64,000 bases of DNA from Paenibacillus eucommiae (GCF_017874215.1 NZ_JAGGLB010000020.1:1-64000), one strand, 5' to 3'. Shown: positions 45,420-54,542, numbered from the stretch's first letter. Notes: generated from the sequence alone by a model not told the origin. A program made the numbers and translations.

Positions 45420-46025
45420 ATGGATACAGAAGCAACATGGATCAAACAAATTAAGCTGAAATCTAGTCAAGCTGCAGCCGATGCACTCATTTCCAGCTAC
45501 TATAAGGAGATTTATGCCTACGTCTACAAACAGACGATGAACAAAGAAATGTCTATGGATTTGACGCAGGAAATTTTCATCAGCATGCTGAAATCTATCG
45601 CTCATTTTGATGGAAAAAGGGCTTCATTCCGCACTTGGCTGTACAAAATAGCAACGAACCGAATCGTCGATTACTACCGGTCCAAAACTTACAAATCCGG
45701 CCGCACCGCTGCAGTCTTGGATGATGAGCTCATGGGAACGGAGGATTTCACGCTAACGGTCGAGAACAAACAGCAGGTTGAAGATATCGTCGCTGTAGTC
45801 AATCGGCTGGACGTATCCGCCCAGCAAATATTCAGGCTGAAATTTTTTGCGGAATATACGTTTGCGGAAATATCGGCACTGCTGCAGTTCTCTGAATCTA
45901 CGGTAAAAACAAAGTACTATGCCATGATCAAAAAGATCAAAAATAGCCTGGAGGCGGATTCCTATGGATCGAGACCATCGAAATCATCAGTGCCATCAAG
46001 TCCATCAAGACCCATTCCCGATTGA
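45420..46025 (+). CDS. ECF-type RNA polymerase sigma factor
   Basis: 201 aa from the ATG at 45420; a longer frame from 45312 has no good ribosome binding site. Region 2 is DALISSYYKEIYAYVYKQTMNKEMSMDLTQEIFISML through FRTWLYKIATNRIVDYYRSK; region 4 is VSAQQIFRLKFFAEYTFAEISALLQFSESTVKTKYYAMI. The Ser/Pro-rich tail overlaps the start of the next gene by 62 nt. The operon sigma, membrane protein, ATPase, two permeases recalls the sigY-yxl operon of Bacillus, so this sigma probably controls its own exporter. Confidence 0.9.
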   Translation: MDTEATWIKQIKLKSSQAAADALISSYYKEIYAYVYKQTMNKEMSMDLTQEIFISMLKSIAHFDGKRASFRTWLYKIATNRIVDYYRSKTYKSGRTAAVLDDELMGTEDFTLTVENKQQVEDIVAVVNRLDVSAQQIFRLKFFAEYTFAEISALLQFSESTVKTKYYAMIKKIKNSLEADSYGSRPSKSSVPSSPSRPIPD

Positions 46026-46761
46026 TTTCCCGGATGACAGCACCATCGAAGCGCAGATCAAAAGCATTGTCACAAAAGGCCTGGCTCCCAAAGAATCCTT
46101 CTACTCCTATCTCAAAAATATGTACGGACAGCTAGGCTTCAAATATATGTTCCGTGATATCACGGAAATTATTTTCGCCCTTGTATTAGGCTTCTTGATC
46201 CTCTTATTTGTGGCCATTGGAACCCATTATAGTCTAGCGTTCCGAATTGATGCCATGTATTCATTTATTTTCATCTTCTCTCCCGTGTTGTATCTGATAA
46301 CGTCTATAATCTTTTTTATCCAAAAAAAGAACAGGGTTAACTATGAGGTTGAAATGACCTGTAAATACAACATTTATCAGCTGGCCGCTTTTCGAATGCT
46401 TGTATTCAGCCTGATCTGCATGGCTTTAAATGCGATTTTGATTTATTTCATCATGGCCTCTTTTCACCAAATCAACTTCCTGTATGCCCTGATGCTGTCC
46501 GCCGCTTCGTTATTTTTATTTTCAACCGCTTTTTTATATACGATCATCAGAATGTCTTCAAGCATCGCCAAATATGGCTTAACCATCGGCTGGATGCTCC
46601 TTAATCTCTTATTATTTACATTCAATACGGAGCAGTATACGTTGTTTCTTAGCAGCTTGCCCATCTATGTGTATGTGGTTATAGCGGCTGTTTGCTTCTT
46701 CTTTTATATCAAGCATCTCAAAAAACTGATCACGTTCAGAAGTACAGGAGGCGTAGTTTAG
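45964..46761 (+). CDS. Multi-spanning membrane protein, probable anti-sigma partner
   Basis: 265 aa; GGAGG lies 8 nt before the ATG, which is inside the sigma gene's 3' end. A polar His/Gln-rich N-terminus of about 65 residues faces the cytosol, followed by six hydrophobic spans. No family is recognised. Position directly after the sigma gene, with overlapping frames, and a cytosolic head on a membrane anchor suggest an anti-sigma factor. This is inference. Confidence 0.6.
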   Translation: MDRDHRNHQCHQVHQDPFPIDFPDDSTIEAQIKSIVTKGLAPKESFYSYLKNMYGQLGFKYMFRDITEIIFALVLGFLILLFVAIGTHYSLAFRIDAMYSFIFIFSPVLYLITSIIFFIQKKNRVNYEVEMTCKYNIYQLAAFRMLVFSLICMALNAILIYFIMASFHQINFLYALMLSAASLFLFSTAFLYTIIRMSSSIAKYGLTIGWMLLNLLLFTFNTEQYTLFLSSLPIYVYVVIAAVCFFFYIKHLKKLITFRSTGGVV

Positions 46762-46762
46762 C

Positions 46763-47641
46763 ATGTTAACCGTTCATCAGGTAAGCAAGCATTTCGGCAG
46801 CTTTTGTGCCCTTAAACAAATAAACCTTGAATTCACCAATGGTGTCTACGGCCTGTTAGCCCCTAATGGCGCCGGCAAAACAACACTTATCAAAATGCTC
46901 GCGACCCTGCTGTTTCCAACTGAAGGAGAAATTCTCTACAAGGGTGAAAGCATTGTCAAAATGGATGAGCGCTACCGCGAGCTGCTCGGCTACCTGCCCC
47001 AAGAGTTCGGCTATTATAAAAATTACAGCCCCAAGCAATATTTGCTGTATATCTCAGCTCTGAAGGGAATGCCAGCCGGCAAGGCCAAGGAGCGTGTGCA
47101 TGAGCTTTTGAAGCTGGTGGCGCTTGAGCAGGTCGTGGATAAAAAGATGAAAAAATTTTCCGGAGGCATGATTCAGCGGGTAGGGATCGCGCAAGCAATG
47201 CTCAATGATCCTGAAATTCTGATCCTGGATGAGCCGACAGCGGGGCTGGATCCGAAGGAACGGGTACGCTTCAGAAACTTGCTGACAGAACTGGCCAGGG
47301 ACCGCATCGTCATCCTCTCCACGCATATCGTTTCCGATGTGGAATCGATTGCCAACGAAATTGTGATGATCAAAGACAATCAAGTGCTGTATAAAGATAG
47401 TATTGCTAACATTTGCAAAGTGATTGAAGGCTGGGTTTACGAAACGGAAATCGAACATCAGACTGCGTCTGAATTCAGGAAACAGTACTTATCCTTGTCC
47501 GAGAAACAAGAGGAAGGCAAGCTGAAGGTCAGATTTATTAGCAAAGGGACGGCAGACCCTCTATGGAGGGCCGTGCTTCCAAGCCTGGAGGATGTATTTC
47601 TATATATTTATCAGGATGAAGCCGCCGCGCAGGAAGTATGA
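46763..47641 (+). CDS. ABC exporter ATPase
   Basis: 292 aa. Walker A APNGAGKTT is at about 33-41, the signature is FSGGMIQRVGIAQAM, and Walker B is ILILDEPTAGLD followed by STHIVSDVES. The sequence begins one nucleotide after the preceding stop region and its end overlaps the next start. The CcmA/YxlF-like type acts with separately encoded ABC-2 membrane subunits, here 47638 and 48938. Confidence 0.92.
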   Translation: MLTVHQVSKHFGSFCALKQINLEFTNGVYGLLAPNGAGKTTLIKMLATLLFPTEGEILYKGESIVKMDERYRELLGYLPQEFGYYKNYSPKQYLLYISALKGMPAGKAKERVHELLKLVALEQVVDKKMKKFSGGMIQRVGIAQAMLNDPEILILDEPTAGLDPKERVRFRNLLTELARDRIVILSTHIVSDVESIANEIVMIKDNQVLYKDSIANICKVIEGWVYETEIEHQTASEFRKQYLSLSEKQEEGKLKVRFISKGTADPLWRAVLPSLEDVFLYIYQDEAAAQEV

Positions 47642-48918
47642 GGATGAGCATTTATTTATACGAGCTGAAAAAAGCTTTCACCTCGCCTGTTATTCTGACG
47701 CTAACTGCTGTATTTTTTGCCTTTAATCTTCTCCTTATTTTCAGCCATATTCATGTCAAAGATGATTTAAAGATTTTGAACAAGCTTGTAGACCGTTTTG
47801 GCTATGCTATCGATACTGAAATGCAAAATGATTTTCAAAATGATTATTCCGCACAGCTCAGTGCCATGAATGAATTAACGCAGCGCAAAATTGGCCAAAC
47901 GTACGCGTATGCCGGGGACTTTTTTGAATATGAAAACTACAACCGCTATGTGCAGGAACAGCCTGAGCTATACAGCCCAGCGGAGCTGGATTTCATACAT
48001 GAGCTGCGTGTTATAGAAATGTACCTTTACAAGATTCAGGATATCGATAGTACCTACAATGAGCTGGATTTAATGATGGTTGCCACTAGTGAAATCGGAA
48101 AGTACGGCTTGAGCGGACAAGCTGCCGAAACCGTAAGAAAGCAATATGCGAAATTAAGTGAACGGCTGGATACACTCATCGCCAACGGAGAGCACAAAAA
48201 CCTGTTCTTTATGGGACCCATTTATCAAATGCACACCAAGCTTTTCAAAACACTGCTGCGGACTATGCTGTTCGAAATCATGATTCTGGTCGTCTTAATT
48301 ACCGGATATGTAAGTAAATATGAGTTTGAAAATAAAACACATCTGCTTGCCTACTCCACGAAACGGGGCCGAAAACTGGCGGTGGACAAGCTTCTCGTCT
48401 CCCTGGCAGCTAGCGGAATTGTGACCACTATTGTTGTAGGACTTACTTTTGCTGCCTATTTTATCATTTACGATTATTCCGGGCTGTGGCATGTGCCGAT
48501 CAGCAGTTTTTTTAACGCGGAAAAGCTGCCTTATATATCCTGGTGGAAAATGTCCTTTATAAGCTTTTTACTCTGCTCTGTGGTGCTGGCTTATGCCTGT
48601 CAATTGCTCTTTAGCGCCATGACCTTTGTGCTGTCTACTTTTATCCGCAACAGTTACCTTGTTTTTACAGGCTTTGCTATTTTATTTGGAGTCATCCTGC
48701 TCCTCCCGAGCTTTGTGCCTTTCTCTTCGAACGCCATACTGCTGAGCGTATTTACCCCTTTCAACCTTACTCTAAATCCACAAAGGTGGTTTATGGAAGG
48801 TGGAGCTTTTGGCACATTTAAATATTATGAACTCATTACGGTCTCTGTCTGGTCATTGCTGCTGGTTGCGTTGTGCTGGTTAAGTATCAGAAGGTTTATG
48901 AAACAAAGTATTGACTAA
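47638..48918 (+). CDS. ABC-2-type membrane subunit 1
   Basis: 426 aa; the ATG overlaps the ATPase stop (ATGA). One hydrophobic segment near the N-terminus (VILTLTAVFFAFNLLLIF) is followed by a roughly 170-residue extracytoplasmic domain and then five further spans. This is the layout of large ABC-2 subunits that move peptides or lipids, or sense antibiotics. The substrate is not evident. Confidence 0.75.
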   Translation: MRMSIYLYELKKAFTSPVILTLTAVFFAFNLLLIFSHIHVKDDLKILNKLVDRFGYAIDTEMQNDFQNDYSAQLSAMNELTQRKIGQTYAYAGDFFEYENYNRYVQEQPELYSPAELDFIHELRVIEMYLYKIQDIDSTYNELDLMMVATSEIGKYGLSGQAAETVRKQYAKLSERLDTLIANGEHKNLFFMGPIYQMHTKLFKTLLRTMLFEIMILVVLITGYVSKYEFENKTHLLAYSTKRGRKLAVDKLLVSLAASGIVTTIVVGLTFAAYFIIYDYSGLWHVPISSFFNAEKLPYISWWKMSFISFLLCSVVLAYACQLLFSAMTFVLSTFIRNSYLVFTGFAILFGVILLLPSFVPFSSNAILLSVFTPFNLTLNPQRWFMEGGAFGTFKYYELITVSVWSLLLVALCWLSIRRFMKQSID

Positions 48919-48937
48919 TAAATTAAGGAGACTGTTG

Positions 48938-50089
48938 ATGAGAATCCTCAGCCATGAAATCAGGAAAGTGTTCACTCTGAAAATGTTCGCACTGCTTATC
49001 GTTATTAGCGCCATCATCTATCAACTATTTATCAGCTTTTATTTCCAATACTTTCCCAACGGCAGACCGTTTCTGGATTACTATCGTATAAGCGTACAAA
49101 TGTTGAAGGATTACGGCACACATATGGATGAAACGGAATTTCTACATTTCCAGCAGCAATATAAGGAGCAGGTCGAAGAAGCTAATCATTACCTTCAATC
49201 CAACAAAGGCTTTGTTGATGCTGGAATCACGACCTATGAAGATTTTAGAAATACCGTTTTTAATTCCGATCTGGAAGCCCTTCGTTCAGATGCCTATAAT
49301 AAATCAAGAGTCGATATCTTTTATGAATTACAAGCAAGGGAAGGTCTTATTCAGAAATATGAAAACAAAGAAACAGATAAACTCAGAGCTTATGCTTATC
49401 CGAGTCCGATCAAAGAGGAGCAAGCAGCCCGAATCGAGCAATTGGTGAATAATGAAAGCATCACAGCCATTTTTCCCCACCTTGTTTTTGAAAACTATAA
49501 TACTTTAATCACCTATGTAGCGGTACTGGTCGTGTTAAGTGTTAGCTTTATGATCTCTCCGATGTTTATAAAAGACAGGAAAAATCATGTCATTGATCTG
49601 CAATATACCGCCAAAACGGGAAGACCCTTGTTCAAAAAGAAAATAGCCGCGGCTATGGTTTCATCATGCCTTATCACTACTGCCCAGTTGCTCTGCTTTT
49701 TCCTGCTGTATTCGGCGAACCATGTGAGTATGTTTTTCAATTCCAACATTAACTCGGTTTTTAACTACGGTGCATATTGGTATGATCTAACTTTTATCCA
49801 ATACATAGTCCTGACAGTGGTCGCCCTGTATGTTCTGGGCATGATTGTCACGCTATTAACGCTGCTCATTTCAAGCCTCGCACCTAATTACATTACTATT
49901 ATCGGAGCTCAGGTGCCTCTGCTCTTTATTTTATTAAAATTGCTGTTAGATGTTCTGATCGGCGATTCCATAAATATCCGCTATCCGCAGTATGTTCAGC
50001 CTTTATTGTACCTGAGTTTAGCCGCGGCGGCAGTGATCATGGTTATTGTGAGATGGAAAAAGGAGCAGGTTGCTGACATAAAAGGATGA
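48938..50089 (+). CDS. ABC-2-type membrane subunit 2
   Basis: 383 aa from the ATG at 48938 with AAGGAGA 6 nt upstream; an earlier TTG at 48911 would overlap the previous gene. It has the same layout as the 47638 product: RKVFTLKMFALLIVISAIIYQL, an extracytoplasmic domain of about 160 residues, then five spans. The two probably form a heterodimeric exporter channel. The operon ends here; a repeat element follows immediately. Confidence 0.75.
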   Translation: MRILSHEIRKVFTLKMFALLIVISAIIYQLFISFYFQYFPNGRPFLDYYRISVQMLKDYGTHMDETEFLHFQQQYKEQVEEANHYLQSNKGFVDAGITTYEDFRNTVFNSDLEALRSDAYNKSRVDIFYELQAREGLIQKYENKETDKLRAYAYPSPIKEEQAARIEQLVNNESITAIFPHLVFENYNTLITYVAVLVVLSVSFMISPMFIKDRKNHVIDLQYTAKTGRPLFKKKIAAAMVSSCLITTAQLLCFFLLYSANHVSMFFNSNINSVFNYGAYWYDLTFIQYIVLTVVALYVLGMIVTLLTLLISSLAPNYITIIGAQVPLLFILLKLLLDVLIGDSINIRYPQYVQPLLYLSLAAAAVIMVIVRWKKEQVADIKG

Positions 50090-50092
50090 GTA

Positions 50093-50290
50093 GGCGCCTT
50101 GTGGTGTTCCATTGAGGTGTGTGTTCGTAACTTGGGTGCGTTGCGGAGGGAATGGATGTGGGCTCCAGCCGCTGTTAAAGATTTGTTCCCTTGAATGGAA
50201 TGGTGATGCAGAGGTGGGAAAGGCGGACGCTATCGCTCTTCCACCCACACCCCTTCCCTTCTTCCAGCTACAATCGCACGAACACCAAGC
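50093..50290. repeat. Repeat copy C, nested-hairpin module alone
   Basis: It matches the copies at 35.4 and 52.7 kb from GCGCCTTGTGG to CGCACGAACACCAAGC. The outer stem GTGTTCGT / ACGAACAC is intact, the middle stem has two mismatches, and the right arm of the inner stem is mostly deleted (near 50218). No palindrome array follows. Confidence 0.85.
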
Positions 50291-50299
50291 AAGAAGATA

Positions 50300-50328
50300 T
50301 TGAAACAACAGGTAATCTTTGTTACTAT
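50300..50328 (+). promoter_or_regulatory. folD promoter
   Basis: TTGAAA (50300-50305), 17 nt, TACTAT (50323-50328), placing the start of transcription just before the riboswitch. Confidence 0.7.
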
Positions 50329-50342
50329 GAAAAGAACAAACC

Positions 50343-50414
50343 ACTATGTGTGACTGGCGGAACATGGCTTAACCATGAGGAAGCACATAGCATAAGCAGC
50401 CGTACGCCTGGGCA
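50343..50414 (+). promoter_or_regulatory. ZTP (pfl) riboswitch
   Basis: The conserved landmarks appear in order: CTATGTG...GACTGGCG, a CATGG/CCATG hairpin, GGAAGC, CACATAG closing the first stem, and GCCGTACGCCTGGGCA. This is the pfl/ZTP aptamer, which senses the purine intermediate ZMP/ZTP when 10-formyl-tetrahydrofolate is short. It is followed directly by a terminator hairpin and folD, a classic target. Confidence 0.93.
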
Positions 50415-50448
50415 GAGGTAAGGGGATATCCCCTTACCTCTTTATGTT
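50414..50448 (+). terminator. Riboswitch expression-platform terminator
   Basis: A perfect palindrome, 50414-50441 (AGAGGTAAGGGGAT and its complement), followed by a T-rich stretch. It begins at the last base of the aptamer, so ligand binding can compete with it. Confidence 0.85.
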
Positions 50449-50477
50449 TTCTAATACATTAGAGGAGTCGATGTGGG

Positions 50478-51329
50478 ATGAATACGGAAAAGCTTATTTT
50501 GGATGGCGCATGTGTAGCTAACGACATTAAGGAACAATTGCTTAGTAGGGTGAAATTACTAGCTGAAAAAGGAATCACACCTTGTCTGGCGACTATTTTA
50601 GTCGGTGATGATCCGGCTTCTGCTACGTATGTCCGTATGAAAGGCAACGCCTGCAAACGACTGGGCATAGAGTCCAGACGTATTAGCTTAGGCAAAGACA
50701 CCAGTACCGAACAGTTAATCGCAATAATCCAACAGCTTAATGAAGATTCTGATGTTCACGGCATTTTGCTGCAGCATCCGGTTCCGCATCAGATTGATGA
50801 AAGAGCTGCTTTTGACGCTATTGATATCACGAAGGATGTTGATGGTGTAACCACATTAGGTTTTGCCCAGAATGCTTTTGGATTTGCTGCTTATCCCTCC
50901 TGCACGCCAGCAGCCATTGTCGCTATACTTGATTATTATCAGATCCCGATTGAAGGAAAACATGCGGTGGTAGTTGGCCGAAGTCCAATTTTAGGCAAGC
51001 CGGTCTCCCTTATGCTGCTGAATAGAAATGCTACGGTTACCATCTGCCATTCCAAAACAAAGAACCTCGCAAGCATTGTCGGAACAGGTGACATTGTTGT
51101 CGCCGCGGTTGGCAAACCAAAGTTTATTCAAGGTGACTGGATTCAACCAGGTGCAGTGATCCTCGATGCAGGATACAACGAAGGAAATGTTGGCGATGTG
51201 GACTATGAGGCTTGTCTATTACATGCAAGTGCGATCACGCCAGTGCCTGCCGGAGTAGGACCAGTCACTATTGCAACACTGTTAAAGCATACGGTAGATG
51301 CAGCTGAGCAGCTGGCGTTTTTGAGGTAA
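50478..51329 (+). CDS. folD: Bifunctional methylenetetrahydrofolate dehydrogenase/cyclohydrolase
   Basis: 283 aa, the normal FolD length. Motifs: ATILVGDDPASATYVRMKGNACKRLGI (with the catalytic Tyr and Lys), GILLQHPVPHQID, DVDGVTTLGFAQNAFG, VVVGRSPILGKPVSLMLLNRNATVTICHSKTKN and PVPAGVGPVTIATLLKHT. It interconverts methylene- and formyl-tetrahydrofolate for purine synthesis. GAGGAG precedes the ATG, and the ZTP riboswitch controls it. Confidence 0.97.
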   Translation: MNTEKLILDGACVANDIKEQLLSRVKLLAEKGITPCLATILVGDDPASATYVRMKGNACKRLGIESRRISLGKDTSTEQLIAIIQQLNEDSDVHGILLQHPVPHQIDERAAFDAIDITKDVDGVTTLGFAQNAFGFAAYPSCTPAAIVAILDYYQIPIEGKHAVVVGRSPILGKPVSLMLLNRNATVTICHSKTKNLASIVGTGDIVVAAVGKPKFIQGDWIQPGAVILDAGYNEGNVGDVDYEACLLHASAITPVPAGVGPVTIATLLKHTVDAAEQLAFLR

Positions 51330-51366
51330 ACGGCCTTTCGGCGCCTTATGAAAAGTTTGTAAAAAT

Positions 51367-51406
51367 GAAATAACGCCTGCTGAGTGGTCTCAGCAGGCGT
51401 TATTTC
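51367..51406. terminator. Bidirectional terminator between folD and the DedA-like gene
   Basis: A perfect 18-bp stem (51367-51384 with 51389-51406) around TGGT, with A-rich and T-rich edges on both sides, between convergent genes. Confidence 0.9.
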
Positions 51407-51424
51407 AAAATAGGAGTTGCTCCC

Positions 51425-52021
51425 CTATATGACTTTTTGGTCAGCTTGAAGCTTGCGTTCACGATTTTTCACGTATCTCCGTCTAAGCCATATAGCAATC
51501 AGCAGAACAGGAACGGCAATTAAAAAGATGTACAGCGATACCTCTTTTACCATGCCTTCAGCCGCATTACCATACAAGTAGAATAAAAGCCCAACGAGAT
51601 AAAATTTAACGGCCCGGCCAAGAGCAGCATAGCAAATCAGCCGCCACAAAGGAAAATTCATGCATCCGGAAATAATGGTAAATACCTTGAACGGAATCGG
51701 AGTGAACGCGCCAATGAGGATTGCAGCCTCACCGTTCTTCTGAAACATCGCTGTTGCTTTATCTACCCATTCTTTCTTGAGGAGCTTATAGAGGACAGCG
51801 TTGCCTAACAATTTGCCGATAGCATATCCGAGCGGGGTTCCAAGCATACAGCCTATAAATCCCGCAGTAGCAAGCCACAAAGCCGTGGAAGGATTCATCA
51901 TGCTTAAAGAAACTTGTAGAAAAAATGCTGGAATCGGAAAGATGACGGCATCGGCAAAGGAGTGAATAAATAATCCCCATGCGCCGAACTCCATTAGAAA
52001 ATCCATTACATTTTGCAGCAT
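51425..52021 (-). CDS. DedA/YqaA-like VTT-domain membrane protein
   Basis: 198 aa. Re-entrant and membrane segments are typical of the SNARE-associated/VTT family: FADAVIFPIPAFFLQVSLSMMNPS, FIGCMLGTPLGYAIGKLLG and IGAFTPIPFKVFTIISGCMNFPLWRLICYAALGRAVKF, where FTPIPFKVFTIISG is the family hallmark. Such proteins act in lipid translocation. GAGGAG precedes the ATG. Confidence 0.88.
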   Translation of the reverse strand: MLQNVMDFLMEFGAWGLFIHSFADAVIFPIPAFFLQVSLSMMNPSTALWLATAGFIGCMLGTPLGYAIGKLLGNAVLYKLLKKEWVDKATAMFQKNGEAAILIGAFTPIPFKVFTIISGCMNFPLWRLICYAALGRAVKFYLVGLLFYLYGNAAEGMVKEVSLYIFLIAVPVLLIAIWLRRRYVKNRERKLQADQKVI

Positions 52022-52199
52022 ATCAGAAAACTCCTCTTCCCTAAAGCCTTATGCGATTTAAAACACCATGATCCAAAGGTATTGCCTATCAGCATATTAT
52101 ATGCTATTTTATCATTTTTCGAAATGGACCTGCGGCGGTTTTATAACCAGACCTGGGACGGGGAATGCCACAACACGGTTTCTATCCGGATTGTTTGTT

Positions 52200-52658
52200 C
52201 TACTCTACGACAAATTCAACTCTCGTACCATCGGTATATTTCTCCAGTTGGTTGCCAACCCAAGACCCTGCCCCACGATTATCCGACGGAGTTATGTAAG
52301 CAATATCTGCACCTGCTCCGCCTTCAGCACACATGGCCATCGGCCATTCATCACGATCGTACCCCTTCTTGGTCGCAATGCCTTTGAGCGATTCCTTCCT
52401 GTTCTCTTCCGCTCCGTCTCTATCAATGGTACAAATCGGGGACTCCCCCGCAGCGATCGCATCCTTAATATGCTTAGCCGTCTCTGGAAAACGATCCGAC
52501 GGAAATACAATCTTAACATCGGCCTCTGTAGAGGAGGTTGTTACGGATGCATCATTTAATAAATCTAATCGGGGAACAACGAATACGGCAATAAGAAGTA
52601 CTAAAAATGCAAATAAACTGTTTTTCTTTTTTGTAAATAATTTAGACTTTCTTTTCAA
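52200..52658 (-). CDS. nucB: Secreted or membrane-anchored NucA/NucB-type DNase
   Basis: 152 aa from a TTG start with AGGAGG 9 nt upstream. One hydrophobic export segment (SLFAFLVLLIAVFVV) is followed by the NucB catalytic core: KGYDRDEWPMAMCAEGGAGADIAYITPSDNRGAGSWVGNQL, with the Asp-Arg-Asp-Glu and Asn-Arg active-site motifs. In Bacillus, NucB degrades extracellular DNA during sporulation or biofilm dispersal. Length and motifs are complete. Confidence 0.9.
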   Translation of the reverse strand: MKRKSKLFTKKKNSLFAFLVLLIAVFVVPRLDLLNDASVTTSSTEADVKIVFPSDRFPETAKHIKDAIAAGESPICTIDRDGAEENRKESLKGIATKKGYDRDEWPMAMCAEGGAGADIAYITPSDNRGAGSWVGNQLEKYTDGTRVEFVVE

Positions 52659-52693
52659 TGTGGGCTTCCTCCTGTTGTATCCTTGATGTGAGA

Positions 52694-52900
52694 ACCTTGC
52701 GGTGTCCTTTGAGGTGCATGTTTGAAACTTAGGAGCGTTACGGGAGGGAATGGCTGTGGGCTCCAGCCGCTGTTAAAGAATTATTCCCTTGAATGGTATC
52801 GATGAGGAGGTAGGAACAAATCTTTAAAGGCGGACGCTCTCGCTCTTCCGCCCACAGCCATTCCCACTCTTTAGCTACACTCGCACGAACACCAAGCTCA
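52694..52900. repeat. Repeat copy D, nested-hairpin module
   Basis: The middle stem GGGAATGGCTGTGGG (52746-52760) pairs perfectly with CCCACAGCCATTCCC (52851-52865). It differs from copy B at three positions, with matching changes on the other arm. The inner stem is present with two mismatches; the outer stem is weakened on its left arm. Confidence 0.88.
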
Positions 52901-53230
52901 AACGGACTGCCAGCAAGGGTTTTTCTCTTGATTAGAGGAGATTTCCTACGAGCTTAGGCGCTGGGAAGGAAGAACGCCCCGCCAGCACACGCAACCGAGA
53001 GGGTCTGCTACTTTAACGATGTTTTTCATCGTTAAAAGCACCGGGTCGCCTCATATCCTTGCTTTAACAATGAAAAACATCGTTAAAATCCCTTTTAACC
53101 ACCCTGAAACGCCATCCTTCCTCTTTTAACGATGAAAAACATCATTAACATGATGGATTGATCTGGAACACTTACTTTAACGATGAAAATCATCGTTAAA
53201 TGCAGCACACGCTCATTTCGACAGAGGCGG
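52901..53230. repeat. Repeat copy D, palindrome-array module
   Basis: Uninterrupted copy. Palindromes start at 53012, 53063, 53125 and 53176 (spacings 51, 62, 51). As in all copies, the first has a T-rich centre and the other three A-rich centres. It ends with GCAGCACACGCTC. Confidence 0.9.
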
Positions 53231-53300
53231 GCTGCTTCGGGGTATGCTCTTCCCTCTTATGCTTTAACACTGTAAAGCACTTAAACTTTCTTATACCTCC

Positions 53301-53326
53301 AAAAAAACCCGCTTCAACAGCGGGCT
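53301..53326 (-). terminator. Terminator of the MBL-fold gene
   Basis: On the minus strand AGCCCGC, loop TGTTGAA, GCGGGTT, then a run of T. It lies about 105 nt beyond the stop of the leftward gene. Confidence 0.85.
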
Positions 53327-53432
53327 GGCATACGTTCCATAAGTAGTTCGTCATTCCTTAGAATGGAGCTCTTAAGTGCTGTATGGACATTATAACAAAC
53401 ATTTGTTCCTATTTCCAACACTATTTAAAAGC

Positions 53433-54431
53433 CTATTTGTCCCCTTGCTTCTCCCTGCTTATCCGTCTGTTATCGGCTTGTTTATCAGCGTATTTGTCGG
53501 CCAAATCGAATTCCATTAGGTCTCTGCCCATCGTGATCGGTCCTGCATAGATCTCTCTCATCCCCTGGATGTAAGCTTCTTCTGCTTCTTTTGTTTTGGC
53601 TGGTGCAGGAATATGATGCGTGAGCAGCAGATGCTTCACCTCGGCTTGTTGGGCGATCTCCGCGGCCTGCAGCGTCGTCGTATGATATTTTGCCGGATTA
53701 TTGAGGCTTGTTGCCTGGTCCGGATACATGTCGATCAGAGCATCCAGCCATTCTTTATTGTAGGCTTCATGCACCAGCAGATCGATTCCCTTGGCGTGCT
53801 TGATCATATTGTCCACGGGGATTGTGTCCCCAGAAATGATTGCTGACTTTCCATTGTATTCGAATTTATAAGCGATAGCTGGATATACGGGCCGATGATC
53901 CACCTCAAAAGCAGTAATCCGAATTCCGTCCTGATCATAGACAACGCCTTCGTTGCACTCATGATATTCGATTTTTGACCCGTCTACAGCAGACTTGTTG
54001 TAGTTGATACGAAGATTGACGTCAAAGGCGAAAGATTCCTCCATCTTCCCAATAATCGCTTTGGTAGTTTCGGGGCCATACACCTGCATCGGAACGGTCC
54101 GATTGGTGTAGACGGCACCAGGCACAACATGCGTCCGCCAGCTGCTAATGAACACGTCAAAAAAGCCCGAATTATGATCACTATGGTGATGCGTAAACAG
54201 CACATCCGAAATCCACTGCGGCATAATTCCCGCGAGCAGAAGCTGGCCAACCGTCCCTGCTCCGCAATCGACTAGAAACACCTTGTTCCCTGCCAGCACC
54301 ACGGCCCCAGGCTTAGCTACACCGTAAACCGCGCGCGGAGAACCCGTTCCTAACAGAATCACCTTCAGATGCTCATGAAAATCGGGTACGAATTTTTCCT
54401 GTCCTTGAATGTATGCGTTCAAATTGTTCAT
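53433..54431 (-). CDS. Metallo-beta-lactamase-fold hydrolase (RNase Z/arylsulfatase-like group)
   Basis: 332 aa from the ATG at 54431 with GAGAGGAT upstream. The metal-binding motif is VLFTHHHSDHNSGFFDVF; further ligands are probably IISGDTIP and LLLTHHIP. GTGSPRAVYGVAKPG near the N-terminus and VDCGAGTVGQLL are typical of the RNase Z-like MBL branch. No export signal. The tail (DKYADKQADNRRISREKQGDK region) is polar and low in complexity. The substrate is unknown. Confidence 0.87.
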   Translation of the reverse strand: MNNLNAYIQGQEKFVPDFHEHLKVILLGTGSPRAVYGVAKPGAVVLAGNKVFLVDCGAGTVGQLLLAGIMPQWISDVLFTHHHSDHNSGFFDVFISSWRTHVVPGAVYTNRTVPMQVYGPETTKAIIGKMEESFAFDVNLRINYNKSAVDGSKIEYHECNEGVVYDQDGIRITAFEVDHRPVYPAIAYKFEYNGKSAIISGDTIPVDNMIKHAKGIDLLVHEAYNKEWLDALIDMYPDQATSLNNPAKYHTTTLQAAEIAQQAEVKHLLLTHHIPAPAKTKEAEEAYIQGMREIYAGPITMGRDLMEFDLADKYADKQADNRRISREKQGDK

Positions 54432-54512
54432 ATGTGCAGATCCTCTCAAAAATGATTGCAAAAAGATTCCATGTCAATCTTAACATATGGAATTAACGGT
54501 TTAAATACCTTT

Positions 54513-54542
54513 TTCAACTTTGGCAGCAGGCCTGACTATACA
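54513..54542 (+). promoter_or_regulatory. Candidate promoter of the carbamoyltransferase-like gene
   Basis: TTCAAC (54513-54518), 18 nt, TATACA (54537-54542), about 20 nt before the TTG start. Confidence 0.45.
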
